Shown piece after piece: positions 11,201 through 24,500 of a stretch of DNA of 64,000 nt. Each line of letters begins with the position of its first letter. Positions within the stretch are counted from its first letter, which is position 1. The translations under genes and the position numbers were made by a program. The stretch lies in contig NC_087390.1 of assembly GCF_963675165.1 (NCBI RefSeq), positions 2,154,001-2,218,000 of the forward strand, written 5' to 3'. The notes beneath the pieces are model-generated. The model was not told the DNA's origin, made no database searches, and saw only the letters and a program-made list of their open reading frames with translations. This DNA comes from Halichondria panicea (Eukaryota; Porifera; Demospongiae; Suberitida; Halichondriidae).

Positions 11201-14200
11201 GCGAGTGGCCGTACTTCAGGGTGAGTTTTGTGCAGTAAACATATAGCTAGCATTCTGTGCCAAGCCAAATGGCCGGTATATCGAGGTTGCCGTACTTCAG
11301 AGAGCCGGAATAGCGAGAGTCTACTGTACAAGGTGTATACGTTATAGTTATTGACTGGTTGACTAGTAATTATGGCTTATAACCAACCAATACCGAGGGC
11401 GTAGCCCGAGGCTGAGGTTGGTTATAAACCATAAATACTAGGCAACCAGTCAACAACTGATTTATTTACTGCAAAAACAGCAAAACAGTCATTTGAACAT
11501 CAATGGATGAACATCAATGGAGACAGTCAAGCTTGCTCTCACAGCCACTTTTGTGCCTCAGAATATGCAAGTGAAGATACCAGACTCCGTTTCGGTAGAC
11601 CGAGACGTTGCAGATCTCAAGGATTGCTTTCACTTGCACAGTACGGCCTGGGAATTGGAAATGGTGAAACAAAAAGTGAGATAGTAGTATGAAACATATC
11701 GAGTAAATGGATATAGTGGAAAAGAAGAAACAAGAGTGGAGGTGGTGGGAAGGGTCTGTCTTTACTGATACCGCTAGATATCTACATCAGACATGTATAT
11801 CTATACCAGCTAGAGCTAGCTATTTAGACTATCTTACTTGTGCCATAGATAGTAGAGGATACATGGTTCACCACAAGGAGGCTAGCAGCGACTGCAGTCT
11901 GCTCTCCCTGGCCCCAGGCCCTAGCTAGCTAGCTAGCTAGCTCTCATCTGCATGCTTATTTGACAGTTTGAATATTTACGGTTTTTTATTAAAACGAGTA
12001 TTTTATATGCAAGGTTCAAAGGTCGACGTTGGACATATTCCTGTATTTAGTCGCTTTCCAATCTTCTATTTGCATAGAGACGCCTATTTTGCTACGAAAG
12101 AGAACTAGTCTATAGATCTAAGCCAGAATAGCTAACAGTTTTTAAAGACCAGTTCGTTTTGCTTGCCTACTAGCTAGCTAACTGCAGCAAGATCTGGAAG
12201 AGAAGGGGGTGCTCAGCTAGACAATCAGGTACACTTTGTGTACAATCTCAGATAGAAAGGGGGTGCTTGAGTACCATGAGCCCCCCCCCTGCCTACGCCC
12301 CTGACATTGGAACTCGACCAGGCGTTCTTTCAGATAACGAACGGCTGGTCTCGAGGCTAGGCACTCTGATCTTGTCTCTGTGAGAAGCACTCTTGATCCT
12401 GTCTCCAGGATCCCTATGAGGAGCACCCCAGGCACTCCTGTCTCCAAGATCCCTGTGAGAAGCACCCCAGGCACTCCTGTCTCTGTGATAAAGCTGCAAC
12501 ATGGAATTGTTTAGTTCAGAGTGTCCCAACATGAAGAACATCAATGACACTTAACAGTCTCATGCAAGAATTGCCTGTCACTCATACTACAGTACTGTTC
12601 TGTGTGTCCCAATATGTAGATGTTATAAAGAAAGAAAAGATGAATCGTTTATCATTAAAAGGTCACGATAATTAGCTAATTAGAGCTAAAGGTTAATCGT
12701 GTCCTCCCTCCTCTGGCACAAGTCTACCAACACTGCATTCACTGTACTCCTCTAGCTCTACCTCTGAGCCACAGCCTTGACTAGAAACACAGAGCAAGGA
12801 TTGAACTGCAAGCCTCATGAACATGTAATGAAAGCACCGCAGGTGCTGATGCCTCGGTGGAGATGTCAAAGCTACATAACAATAAAGCTAGTACTAATAG
12901 CTTTTATGCAAAACAATTAAATTTTGCTGCATGCAAAAACTCAGAGAGTGGGTAATGATCGACCATGATTGTTGTTAAAACGATCGATGCCAAAAGTTCT
13001 CATTCTTGCAGCTACCAATAGCTAGCGTTCTAGTGCAGAGCTAACTACTAAGTAGAGTAGCAACACTCGGTAAACAAGTTTGGCTACGTGCTCTTCTAAA
13101 AAGGCTGCAATGGCATTCCAAGTAAGCAAAACCATGAAAACTAGGCATAACTCGAGAATGAGCATTATTTTGCAAATCCACGAATTAAAATCCAAGTAAA
13201 CATGACTAGAAGCCTATAGAAACTCTTACTTGCACTTGATTCATCCTTGAGCAGCTGTAGCAGTCTACACACACACACACACAGACACACAAACACACTA
13301 CCGTATACCTCGCTTGCGCATGCGCACCGAGGCATAATGAAAGCACCGCAGGTGCTGATGCCTCGGTGAAGATGCCAAAGCTACATAACATGCAAAAACT
13401 CACTGAGTGGGTAATGATCGACCATTATTATTGTTAAAAACGATCTATGCCAAAAGTTCAAGTCTAAAATTAATGGCTGCATTAGCAGAGCCTTGCAGCT
13501 CTCTTCTCACTCTTGCAGCTAGCGTTTTAGTGCAGAGCTAACTACTAAGTAGAGTAGCAACACTCGGTAAACAAGTTTGGCTACGTGCTCTTCTGAAAAG
13601 GCTGCAATGGCATTCCAAGTAAGCAAAACTAGGTAGAGTAAGTAACCTATCTTCGCCAGATACCTATAATCGGCGGCTATTGCTCGAAGCACAAGACGAT
13701 TTTGCACAAAACTAACTACATGGACCTACAGATGGGTAAGAAAGTAACAACTCCCAAAAATTTGGAAAGAATAACTCGCTTGCGGATGAGGTGGTGGTCA
13801 TGAGAATTGATCAATTGTCGTCAGTGAGACATTTATCTCCATGTTTGCACGCTTACTAAGTACTGAAACTACCAGCACTAAACAATACTTCTTGGCACAA
13901 CTCTAACTAGTGAGCACTACTTGCAGGCAAAGCAGCGTTAGCTGCAGATCGAGCCCCACCCAGCTAGGCATGACGAATATTTTGCAAAAAATAATGCTGA
14001 TTCAGCAACAATTGTGCACAGTCAGCAATAATTAAAGGGATTCGCCTCGATTCCAGGCCGCACTGAAGATTATGTGCATAATTATTGCTGAATCAGCATT
14101 ATTTTTTGCAAAATATTCGTCATGCCTAGCTGGGTGGGGCTCGATCTGCAGCTAACGCTGCTTTGCCTGCAAGTAGTGCTCACTAGTTAGAGTTGTGCCA

Positions 14201-17182
14201 AGAAGTATTGTTTAGTGCTGGTAGTTTCAGTACTTAGTAAGCGTGCAAAGACGGAGATAAATGTCTCACTGACGACAATTGATCAATTCGGCAGCTCACT
14301 TCTCATGACCACCACTCCGTCCGCAAGCGAGTTATTCTTTCCAAATTTTTGGGAGCTGTTACTTTCTTACTCATCTGTAGGTCCATGTAGTTAGTTTTGT
14401 GCAAAATCGTCTTGTGCTTCGAGCAATAGCCGCCGATTATAGGTATCTGGCGAAGATTGGTTACTTACTCTATAACTCGAGAACAAAGCATTATTTTGCA
14501 AATCCACGAATTAAAATCCAAGTAAACATGACTAGAAGCCTATAGAAACTCTTACTTGCACTTGATTCATCCTTGAGCAGCTGTAGCAGTCTACACAGAC
14601 AGACAGACAGACAGACAGACACACAAACACACTACCGTATACCTCGCTTGCGCATATCGCATGCGCATATCGCATGCGCACCGAGGCATAATAAGTAGCT
14701 TAGACTGCTAGCTAGCTCAGGTCAATATGACAATAGCACAAAACATAGTCTACAAAAACTTTTGCGTGCTGTATTGCTATTTTACTGTGTACAAATTGTC
14801 AAGATGATTCAAAAGTTGAATAGTGCTTGTATATAGGAAGTAAAAATATGAGCCATATTCCATACTTCCCTGGGGGAAGTAAAATATGGCTCATATTCAC
14901 TGGAAATCACCTATATAGGATACAGTGTGAATCAGTAAATAATGATGTTAATTTATCGGACACTTCTAATTTCCCCGGACACTCTTTTGGGCAATTTTCG
15001 TTGTTCTAACACAACGGACACTGCAGTGCTTTAATATTACATTTATACATTTATTCTAAATATCCAGACAATACCTTGAAAAGTTGAGTTACCATTCATA
15101 GACGACAAGTAAGACTTAGAGTGCTGCAGTTAGATAGGCGGGGCACAATGTCGATTTGAGCATGCGCACAAGGGCAATTCTAGCTTTAACACAATCCGAG
15201 CCAGGACAATAACTGAGCCAATAAGTGAGCCAGACCTGGGACTCATGCACAGTACCGTATATATGTTCCAATTATCGGACAGCAAAAAATAGGAAATTGT
15301 CTGGATATAATTGGAACAGATTTTTATAGAGCATGCGAAGTGTCCGGAACAAGCAAGCAGCTGCATGCGAGCTAGCTAAGTTTAATAGAACAGTGTGGTT
15401 ATACTATTAAATTCAACATACAATGTATCAAATATAGACCCTATATATACAACTGATGTTCGATAGTTTTCTTCTCTTTTTAGAGCGACGCTATATATAA
15501 ATATGAACTTCAGGGAAATCTTTAATGATCTCACACATTTCAGTTAGAATTTCGGAGGTTTCTTGAAACGATTTCTTTAAGCTTTTAGCAACTTTATTAA
15601 TTCCTAGTTGAACCAATTTTGCTTCAGCTTTCTCAAGCCGACAGCACGGATTTTCAACAAAAAAAATATTTTCAACTTCTTTTCCAAAATAGTCTTTCAG
15701 CATGCCTGGATTGAATTTGAGGTCCATAGGGTCGGCTGTGTTACTGAACACAACAATCACATTGTCAAGGATATCTCTCGGCAGGATGACAAGTATCTCA
15801 GTGAGGACATGCTTCAATGAAGCACTTGCTCGAGCTTGACGACCATTGATGATCAGGCAGACACAGTTGATGTACTCTTCTTTCTTGAGGGCGCTGATGA
15901 TTCGTTGTACATTTGTTTCATCTTGTATGAAGCCACGAGAATCACCAAATCCAGGAGTATCAATTACCCCAACCTTCAGGTCACCTACTTCCACATTGTA
16001 GAGTGTAGCATCTTTGGTCGTTGTTTCTATAGAGAGTGCTTTTGCGTTCTCAAGTTTGATGTCATTGAACTGTTTGAATTGCTCGTGACCATCGGCTTCA
16101 AACCCACAACCAAGATCCTGTACAGTGGCACAGTTGTAGAGAAGGTTGAGGAACGAAGTCTTGCCAGATCCAGTTTCACCGATTAACAGCATCTTGAAGG
16201 GATGGTGAGGATCCTTTTCCTTGAATGCCCAAAGAAAGCTTGTTTTGGCTCTGGTGGGTTGTTGACCCACTTTTGTTCTTGTTGATTGGCTCTATAAAGT
16301 AATAGTTGTAGTTTACGTATGTATGCATGCATGCTATCACATAATATTATTATACCTGATCCTTGGTGGTTTTAGATTTCTCTAAAGCTTCCAGTACTTC
16401 TGGTACCGACTCTTGCGATACTTCAATCTCCTGTCTAGTAATGCTCATCTTTACTTCAGTACTTGTGTTCCTCACACTAGGTCTTGTTGTTGTTGTCGTA
16501 GTTGTTGTGCTGTGCGTTTCAAAGCATTTGTCTAGCGTCACAACAAGTGAATTTATCCATGATCCTTGTTCCTTTAAGACAGCGACAAATTTGTGATAGA
16601 CTTGAGGGTCGTGTTCAATTGAGGTCTCCAAAAAATCTAGAGCAATCCTAACTTTGCTGTCTAGTGTTGAACCGCTTTCATGCACGGAAGTTTTCACATC
16701 TTTTGAAATCAACCCCTTTGAGTATAAAACATCTCCTACAGTAGCAATAGATCGTTGAAGAAATTGTACTAACACGTAGTAACACTCTCTAATGGTCTTG
16801 TGCTCTGGTGAACTCTCACAAGTAGCTTGATGAGGATTGTATGTAGCCATCTTTAGCATAACAGATATTAGACGTACATGTACTGTCAACAAGTTAATGA
16901 CATTTAAGGGCTTATAGCACACCTGGACGAAATCACAAAACTTATGAATTTTGATCGTACTAGATATTCACTGACCCATGCACTATTCCCTCCCCCCTAC
17001 AGACGTCTACCATCACACACGGTGGAGTGTGTTTCCCCCCCACCCCTCCACTACCCTCACCCCCGACCAATGTCTTCCACTACTACCAGGAACACTTCAC
17101 TGCAGCCACTCAACTCTGTGTGGTGAGAATGAGTGGGTGTATTGTGTGGGTGGGTGGGTGTATTGTGTGTGTGGGTGTGGGT

Positions 17183-17218
<36 letters not shown>

Positions 17219-18289
17219 GGAGGGGTTGAAACGAAAAAATAAATTGCGAGGAACTGCCTTATCTGACCGTAGAATTGGGTAACCACCTCTCCTATTTCCA
17301 ATGCATTTACAATGAGACATGAATGGCTGCAGGAATAACTAATTTCAAGCTGGTAAGCTAGCTAGCTATCATTTATATTCATGCTTCTAACTATTATTAT
17401 ACTATTACAATAATATGCAGTTTTATTTATTTGTACTTTATTACCTTCAACTCTTGTGATCTAGTAATTACTTGCATGAATTGTGTTTTTTGGGTCTAAT
17501 CTACTGGTTTTAAATACTCTCAAGGGAGGCCAGGGGGAGGGGGTTTGGGTAATTATGTGTACATGTAGATGTAGTAATTTGACCTGATACATGTATGTGT
17601 CTTTCTGTGTGATTTTTAAAAAAATGTGCCAGCGCTGTGTCTTTTCTTTATCCTTAGTATGACTTTACATTATTACACATCCTACTATATTACAGTACTG
17701 TACTCATAATTAGTTATCTATGTACACATGTATGTTATAGGGGGTGGCCATGCTGATCTGATTTCAGTATGTGCTTTAATTGACTAAAGGTATACACAAC
17801 ATAGAAACAGAAAAGCAAACAGATGCTCGGCCTGGAGAGTCGAGAATGATGGGTTAAAGAGTCTTTAATGGTGCACCAACTCTCCCCATTCATCTGTTGC
17901 ATTCAGTCACATACACATGCAACTACAGTGCTATATAACACTCAATAGTTATTGTACATCTATTCACATTGGGGCCATGCTGAATAATTATTGTAAAGCT
18001 GTAAAACGTTGAGGTCAAGCTGACATGAATTATAAGACTTATCTTCTAACTTGGACTTGATATTGGTTGCTGTGATACTTTAAGTTGGCTTTTAAAAGAA
18101 AACTTCTGAAGGGGGCTTAGGTATAAAGTACAACCCTGTATTGTCTGGGTCAGGTTTTGTGGTACATGTACTTGATAGTGGGGTTGGGGAATGTGGGTTC
18201 TTCTATGTGGTTAAACTGAAGCAAGCATACAACAAACATTAACCTCAAATTTTAATTCTTAGAATTAACAACAGGCATCAAATAGATAG

Positions 18290-18325
<36 letters not shown>

Positions 18326-18480
18326 ACTAGCTGATATGTATGTACTTTTCACTTTAAAAACATTAAAGTACTGCTTTCCTTGACATGATCATCGTTTATT
18401 AACCCCCTCCCCACGCATACACACCCACCCACACACACACCCACACCCACACACACCACACCCACACATACACACACACA

Positions 18481-18516
<36 letters not shown>

Positions 18517-21500
18517 GGATGGCAATGCTTCGTCCTGTCAACTACTAGCCAACCTGTGTACTCTACAACTCTACAACCGTGACGACCCTGCATGTGTGCT
18601 GATTCAGCAGCTCTCAGAGGACCTCTTGCAGAGCCTCTATTACCCCCCAGGGAGCGCTGACCAGGTGTTGGAGAGCACTGACATCCAGACATCTCTCATT
18701 ACCAGAGAGGGTGCCGAGGTGAGGACGAACTATAAACTAGTATTGTTGTATGAAGTACTTTGTAATTTTCCTTTAGGACCGTTATAGTTCTGAAATTACA
18801 TATCCACTAGTTAGTATGGTTGGTATTTATGACGTCTTTTACTTTTAAGCTTGCATTGTTGACATTGATATCTTATACATGTAGTCAACTGTATTCACTG
18901 ACCTGTTTACAGCACACCTGGAAAATAATACCAGCACAAAGGATATCATATGAATAATGCAAAACAACTGATATGTTATTCACATGACATGTACTACCCT
19001 CCCCCTTCTCTGTGTAGGGTGTGTCTAATCTCCCACTGTGGGCGGGGTCCTACTCTCTCAACGGGACCCTACTGGGACTGGAGGAGCTGACTCAGCAGAT
19101 ACTACTCTGTACTGAGCCCCAGCCGAGGGCCAGCGCTCTCTGGAGGGTGGGTGTGGTCTATCAGATCTCGGTAAGCCCCATAGTGTAGTAGTGTAGTGTA
19201 GCTAGCATGTATTAGTACAAAACGTATGTGCAGTTAATTGTGTATTCTAGACTGAGTCCTATTCTATTCCCCACGACATGTATACTCACACAAGTGTACA
19301 GTGTCCGCTGAAGCTCTGCTCAGAAAAGGCTCAAATGCTCCAGTATTCTACGAGCTCTGTATCCTCCAATTCAATACCTCTATTGTAGTGTACCGAGCAT
19401 GCCCAGTAGTCTCCTAACGCACCGAGCATGCCCAGTAGTCTCCTAACGCACCGAGCATGCCCAGTAGTCTCCTAACATCTGAGCATGCCCAGTAGTCTCC
19501 TAACATACTGAGCATGCCCAGTAGTCTCCTAACGTACTAAGCATGCCCATAGTCTCCTAACGCACTGAGCATGCCCAGTAGTCTCCTAACATACTGAGCA
19601 TGCCCAGTAGTCTCCTAACACACCAAGCATGCCCAGTAGTCTCCTAACACACCGAGCATGCCCAGGAGTCTCCTAACGCACTAAGCATGTCCAGTAGTCT
19701 CCTAACGCACTAAGCATGCCCAGTAGTCTCCTAACACACTAAGCATGCCCATAGTCTTCTAACATACTAAGCATGCCCAGTAGTCTCCTAACGCACCAAG
19801 CATGCCCAGTAGTCTCCTAACGCACTGAGCATGCCCAGTAGTCTCCTAACGCACCAAGCATGCCCAGTAGTCTCCTAACGCACTAAGCATACCCAGTAGT
19901 CTCCTAACGCACCGAGCATGCCCAGTAGTCTCCTAACGCACCAAGCATACTGAGAATGACCAGTAGTCTACTAACATACTGAGAATGACCAGTAGTCTAC
20001 TAACATACTGAGAATGCCCAGTAGTCTCCTAACGCACTGAACATGCCCAGCAGTCTCCTTAACCACACCCCAGACCTACATGATCAGACCTCAACCACGG
20101 ACACTCTCCACTCTCTACCAGTGCTCATCACTAACTATAGGAGCACGTCTGGGGAGGCAGTCAACGACGACAGCGATGTGGGAAGCTGGCAGTTTGTGAG
20201 GAGATTCTTCCTCTTTGAGTCCGTCACAGCCCGCCCCCTCTACACTAGCTCCACCACCCTCACGTAAGTCACACTTACTTATCAAATTCGGTGAATCTAT
20301 TCCCTATATCTCAGAATTTAGTTTTTTTATTGATTTTTTCCTCTCCTAAGATGTAGTAAACGTTACAGCTCTATTTTAATATTACAGAGTGTTGATGATG
20401 TCTGAGGGAGGGAGAATATTCCCCCCTTATCTTAGAGTGAGCTATTCTAATTGGACGCCTACTGACCAGGACCTTCCAGTAAGTGATGTAACCATGACAG
20501 TAGTGTAGCATTCGACTACAATTTAGATTGATGATCACAAATGTGTACCCTCCTCCGCCAGAGCTCCCATATCACGGAGTATGCGGGTACTAGTCAATCA
20601 TTCCTCATCGCTCTGATAGTGTTGTCCCTTGTCTGTGCCGTTCTGGGTGGTGTGTACTCAGGGTTAAAGGTCAACGGGTTCGTACGACGGACTGGACTCA
20701 CCTGCTGTGACCTACACGTTAGTTGACAGTGAAAATAGAGTAGTACATGTGAGAGGCCATACATGTACTTAATATAGCCGTTAGCTAAGTGTTTGTTTGC
20801 TCTGACGTTTACAGTCTATGAATTTGATTACTTTTTGCTGGTGAAATTTTTTTGAATGAGCAAAATCAGCAAAAAATTGATCTTTTGCGATCTAACTATA
20901 ACTATTGCGATTTGACAAGGATTGCAGTGGTGTAGGCAGGGGGGCTGGCAGGGCTAGAGCCCCCCTCCCTTTGTGCTCCATCAACTCCAACTTAGCTTGA
21001 ATCATCGTGATCTGTCGATCTATTTTGCTGAAGAAAAGTGATGGTTCAGCGCCTATGCTCAACCAATTTGAGCTCTGCCCTTCCCAAAATCCTGGCTACG
21101 CCACTGGAATGTATGCATTTACCAGTACTAATTTAAGTTTTGAGATTTTGTTTGCATTATGTTTGATGCTCGCAAAACATTATAGTGTAACACGGTATTT
21201 ACTGTTGCAGTAATAATCCTCTCCTCCTCCCTCTCTTCCAGTCCCTTGTGTATGCTGTGGTGATGTTCTGTGATGGAACCTCAACCCTCCTCTACCTACT
21301 CCTCACTGCCATCTCTCTCTTCTGGCTCATATTCTACAAGGTGTGTGTATAAAGCTATCTCGTTGGTAGCTACTGTACTCTGTGTAAAAGTAAAAGACAG
21401 TATTTTGGTACTTTCCCGGCTAATTCTAGCAATTTCAATGTTTTTTCCGGCTAGCCTGTGTTATTTGTGGGCGTACAAGTACACCCTTGTATACATAACT

Positions 21501-24500
21501 AGACTTACTATATAATTATGCTACATAATAATATAGCTGTGTATTTGTAGCAGTCGATGTGTGGGCGTACAAGTGCACAGCTACATGTACACAGATATAC
21601 ATGTACAGATTTTGCTCCTTATCTTATACACTTTCAATTGACCAAAATTGTGTCTGTTACTTAAGATTGACTCTATACATGTTCCCCCTCAGGTACAATA
21701 CTACCTGCTGCTACCCCTCCCCTCACCAACAGAGGACCTCACATTCATCCTCCTATTAGCAATGGCTGCACTCTTCAGAGTGAGTAGAATATTGCACTAC
21801 TTTTGTGAATGGGTGCATTGTAAATTGTAAATAGCTCAAGAGCTGCCGTGTTTTGCACGCTTCAATCCAACAATGGTTATAATGTTTGTCAGGATTAATG
21901 TCTGATTTTCTGAAAGCGTCCCATGCATGGTCTTGAAATATGGTCTGTGTCAAATTTAGTGCTTCTCATATGAAAGTACAGGGTAATGGTAAAGGCATTT
22001 TTGGTGTATACCGTATAGCGGGTATATTTCGAGGGTATAAATTTTCGCGGATGGACCGTTACAAAGGATTTCGCGGATTTTATTTTCGTGGTCTGAGTTC
22101 CAGCCTTTTGGCGCATGCGCACATCAACATGCAGCTGTTACCACCACACCGTTAGCCTCGAATCCAGGCCTAGCCTATAACGGTGAGGCACCTCTTATTG
22201 TCGATAGGTGTGGTCAATAATACTGAACACGTCTACTATTCAATAAAGATATAAATTTTCGTGGGTATAAATTTTCGCGGTAGAGGCTCAATCCGCGAAA
22301 ACCGCGAACATTTATACCCTCGAAATATACCCGCTATACGGTACATGTAGCAACAAAATGTTTGCATCATTTTGAAAAGTTTCTTTCTAGCTTTTTCAGA
22401 AAAAGAGATTGCAAAATTAATTAATGGTGCCCTCCCCCTAAAATGTGCGGTAATATTCGTTTGGTCTTAACCCCCCTCTCCCTCAGATTCTGCATGTGCT
22501 CTACCAACTGTGGCATCAGAGCAAGGTGGATGTGTTCTTCATTGACTGGGAGAAACCTCGTGGACTAGTACAAACAACCAATCAGAATGCAGACGTCGCC
22601 CAAACCATCCCCCCTAACAGGATGTCACCAGTCAGTATTTGGCGGACTTATTTTGTTGTTAACGAATGGAACGAGTTACAGTCTCTACGGAGGATCAACA
22701 ATACGCTACTGGTTGCCATGGTGCTACTGTTTGCCCATGTTATTGGATTAGAACACTTGGCAGAAAGAGATCCTGCCTCCAACGTGACCTCTGACCCCTC
22801 TCGATACTCTGCCCCCTTCAGTCCGATACTAAGATTCTCGATCACAACCATCTTCTTTTCCCTCTTTGCTGCCCTCCTGGTGAGCAACATACAATATCAT
22901 TCGACACACCTATACATGCATGTACCTGACTATTGTAATTCTGACTCTGTACAGAGGGGCTATATGTTCCTGATTTACGAGCGCTACTTTGAGCACAAGT
23001 TGCGTCAGTTTGTGGATCTGTGCTCTGTAGCTAACGTGAGTGTCCTGGTATTGTCCCGGCAACTGTACGGTCATTACATCCACGGCAAGTCTGTGCACGG
23101 TCATGCGGACACTGACATGAGACAAATGAACTACAACTTCAAGAAAGAACAGGTATACGTACATGTATGTGAATGGAATTATGTACTATTAATGTGCAGT
23201 TCATTCTGTATAGTTAAGTGCGGTCACTCTTACTGGGTAGACCAACCAGTATAGCTGTAATAACAAAAAAATACAAGTCCAAACACATGCTATAACCTAA
23301 CCTTTGGGGCCTGTTAAACTGACTGTATTATCATATTAAAAGCGTGACCTGATTATAGGGTGATCACAATAGACAGATTTTCAGTTTGTGCATGCGTACT
23401 CTATTGATCGGTTCTATATTCGATGTATACAGGAGGACATGTGTGGTAGGCGTGGCCTAGAGGGTGACGACCAGCTGTTTGAGATGCTCCTGACACGAGA
23501 GTTCAGGACTCATTACGATAAGATAGTCACTCCGTTACGAGGGGACGGGTTGTCACATGCACAAGCTGGTGAGGAGTGTGAGGGTGTGTGTGGTGTGACG
23601 CTTGTGCTCCCCCCTCAGGTCAGACGGGTGTGAGTGAAGCTGGTCTCAAGGCACACCAAGGATTAACTTATTACTTGAGTACTTTTATAGAACACGTGAG
23701 GCACCGTATACATGCATGTAGCTATCGACGTGTATGAAAAAGAGAACTTTCAATGTTATTGCTAAAACGTGATTTGTTGACACATTGAACCCCCCCCCCC
23801 CACACACACACACTCTCTCTTTATAGGGTCTCAAGGATGTGGACTACATTGTAGGAGTCAAGACTGCCATGGAGAGGCTACTAGGGATTGAATTTTTTGA
23901 CGCCCTGGGAAAATGTGTTTTCTACAAGAGTGAGTGAACCGATCACTGTATGCATAAGTGGAGTCAAGTGGGAGTACTGTTACATAGGCGAATCTGACGA
24001 TACCCGTTTAACTAAACATTTTCTCGGATTTAATTTTGACTTCAACCCCCCCCCTTCCTACACACAGCCGCTAGACACTCGTTTGGCGATGTGTTGTTCC
24101 ACGGTTGTGAGTGGAGTCTATTCCAGCTGGACCTGCTCCTCTTTGGGATCATAGATGTCGTATCCAATAGTTACCCACTGGCTGCCGTTATCACTCTGCT
24201 AGTATCTTGGGTGAGCGAAACCACTAATAAAACTACATGTATACAGAAAGTACTAAATTATTATATACTGCAGATTGAGAGTTTATGTTTGCTGTGTGTA
24301 TACCGTATATCTTCTAATTTATCGGACATAATTATTTTGGAAATTGTCCGGGTATAATTGGAACAGATTTTTATAGAGCATGCGAAGTGTCCGGAAAATT
24401 AGGCAGCTGCATGCGAGCTAGCTAAGTTTAATAGAACAGTGTGCGACTGAATAGTTGCACTAGCTATCTAAAACTAGCTACTCAAAGCTATCTAACTGCA

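Larger units (their letters stand above)
9205..15490. other. TMEM67 intron 4, left part: foldback-rich, no gene seen
   Basis: About 6.3 kb before the nested GTPase gene. It holds several hairpins and inverted-repeat elements listed separately, plus AT-rich sequence with no ORF I would support. The equivalent stretch in copy 2 (34,048-36,251) is about 4 kb shorter and largely unrelated in detail. Confidence 0.6.

Noticed and set aside
12217..12550. Minus-strand ORF with repeated HRD-GD units
   Set aside because: Comes from a short noncoding tandem repeat next to a MITE-like end.
19392..20062. CRISPR-like array of 29-bp repeats
   Set aside because: Units are directly adjacent with no unique spacers, and the context is a eukaryotic coding exon. 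It is a minisatellite.
22648..22890. Minus-strand ORFs over TMEM67 exons 13-14
   Set aside because: Antisense shadows of a recognised meckelin exon.
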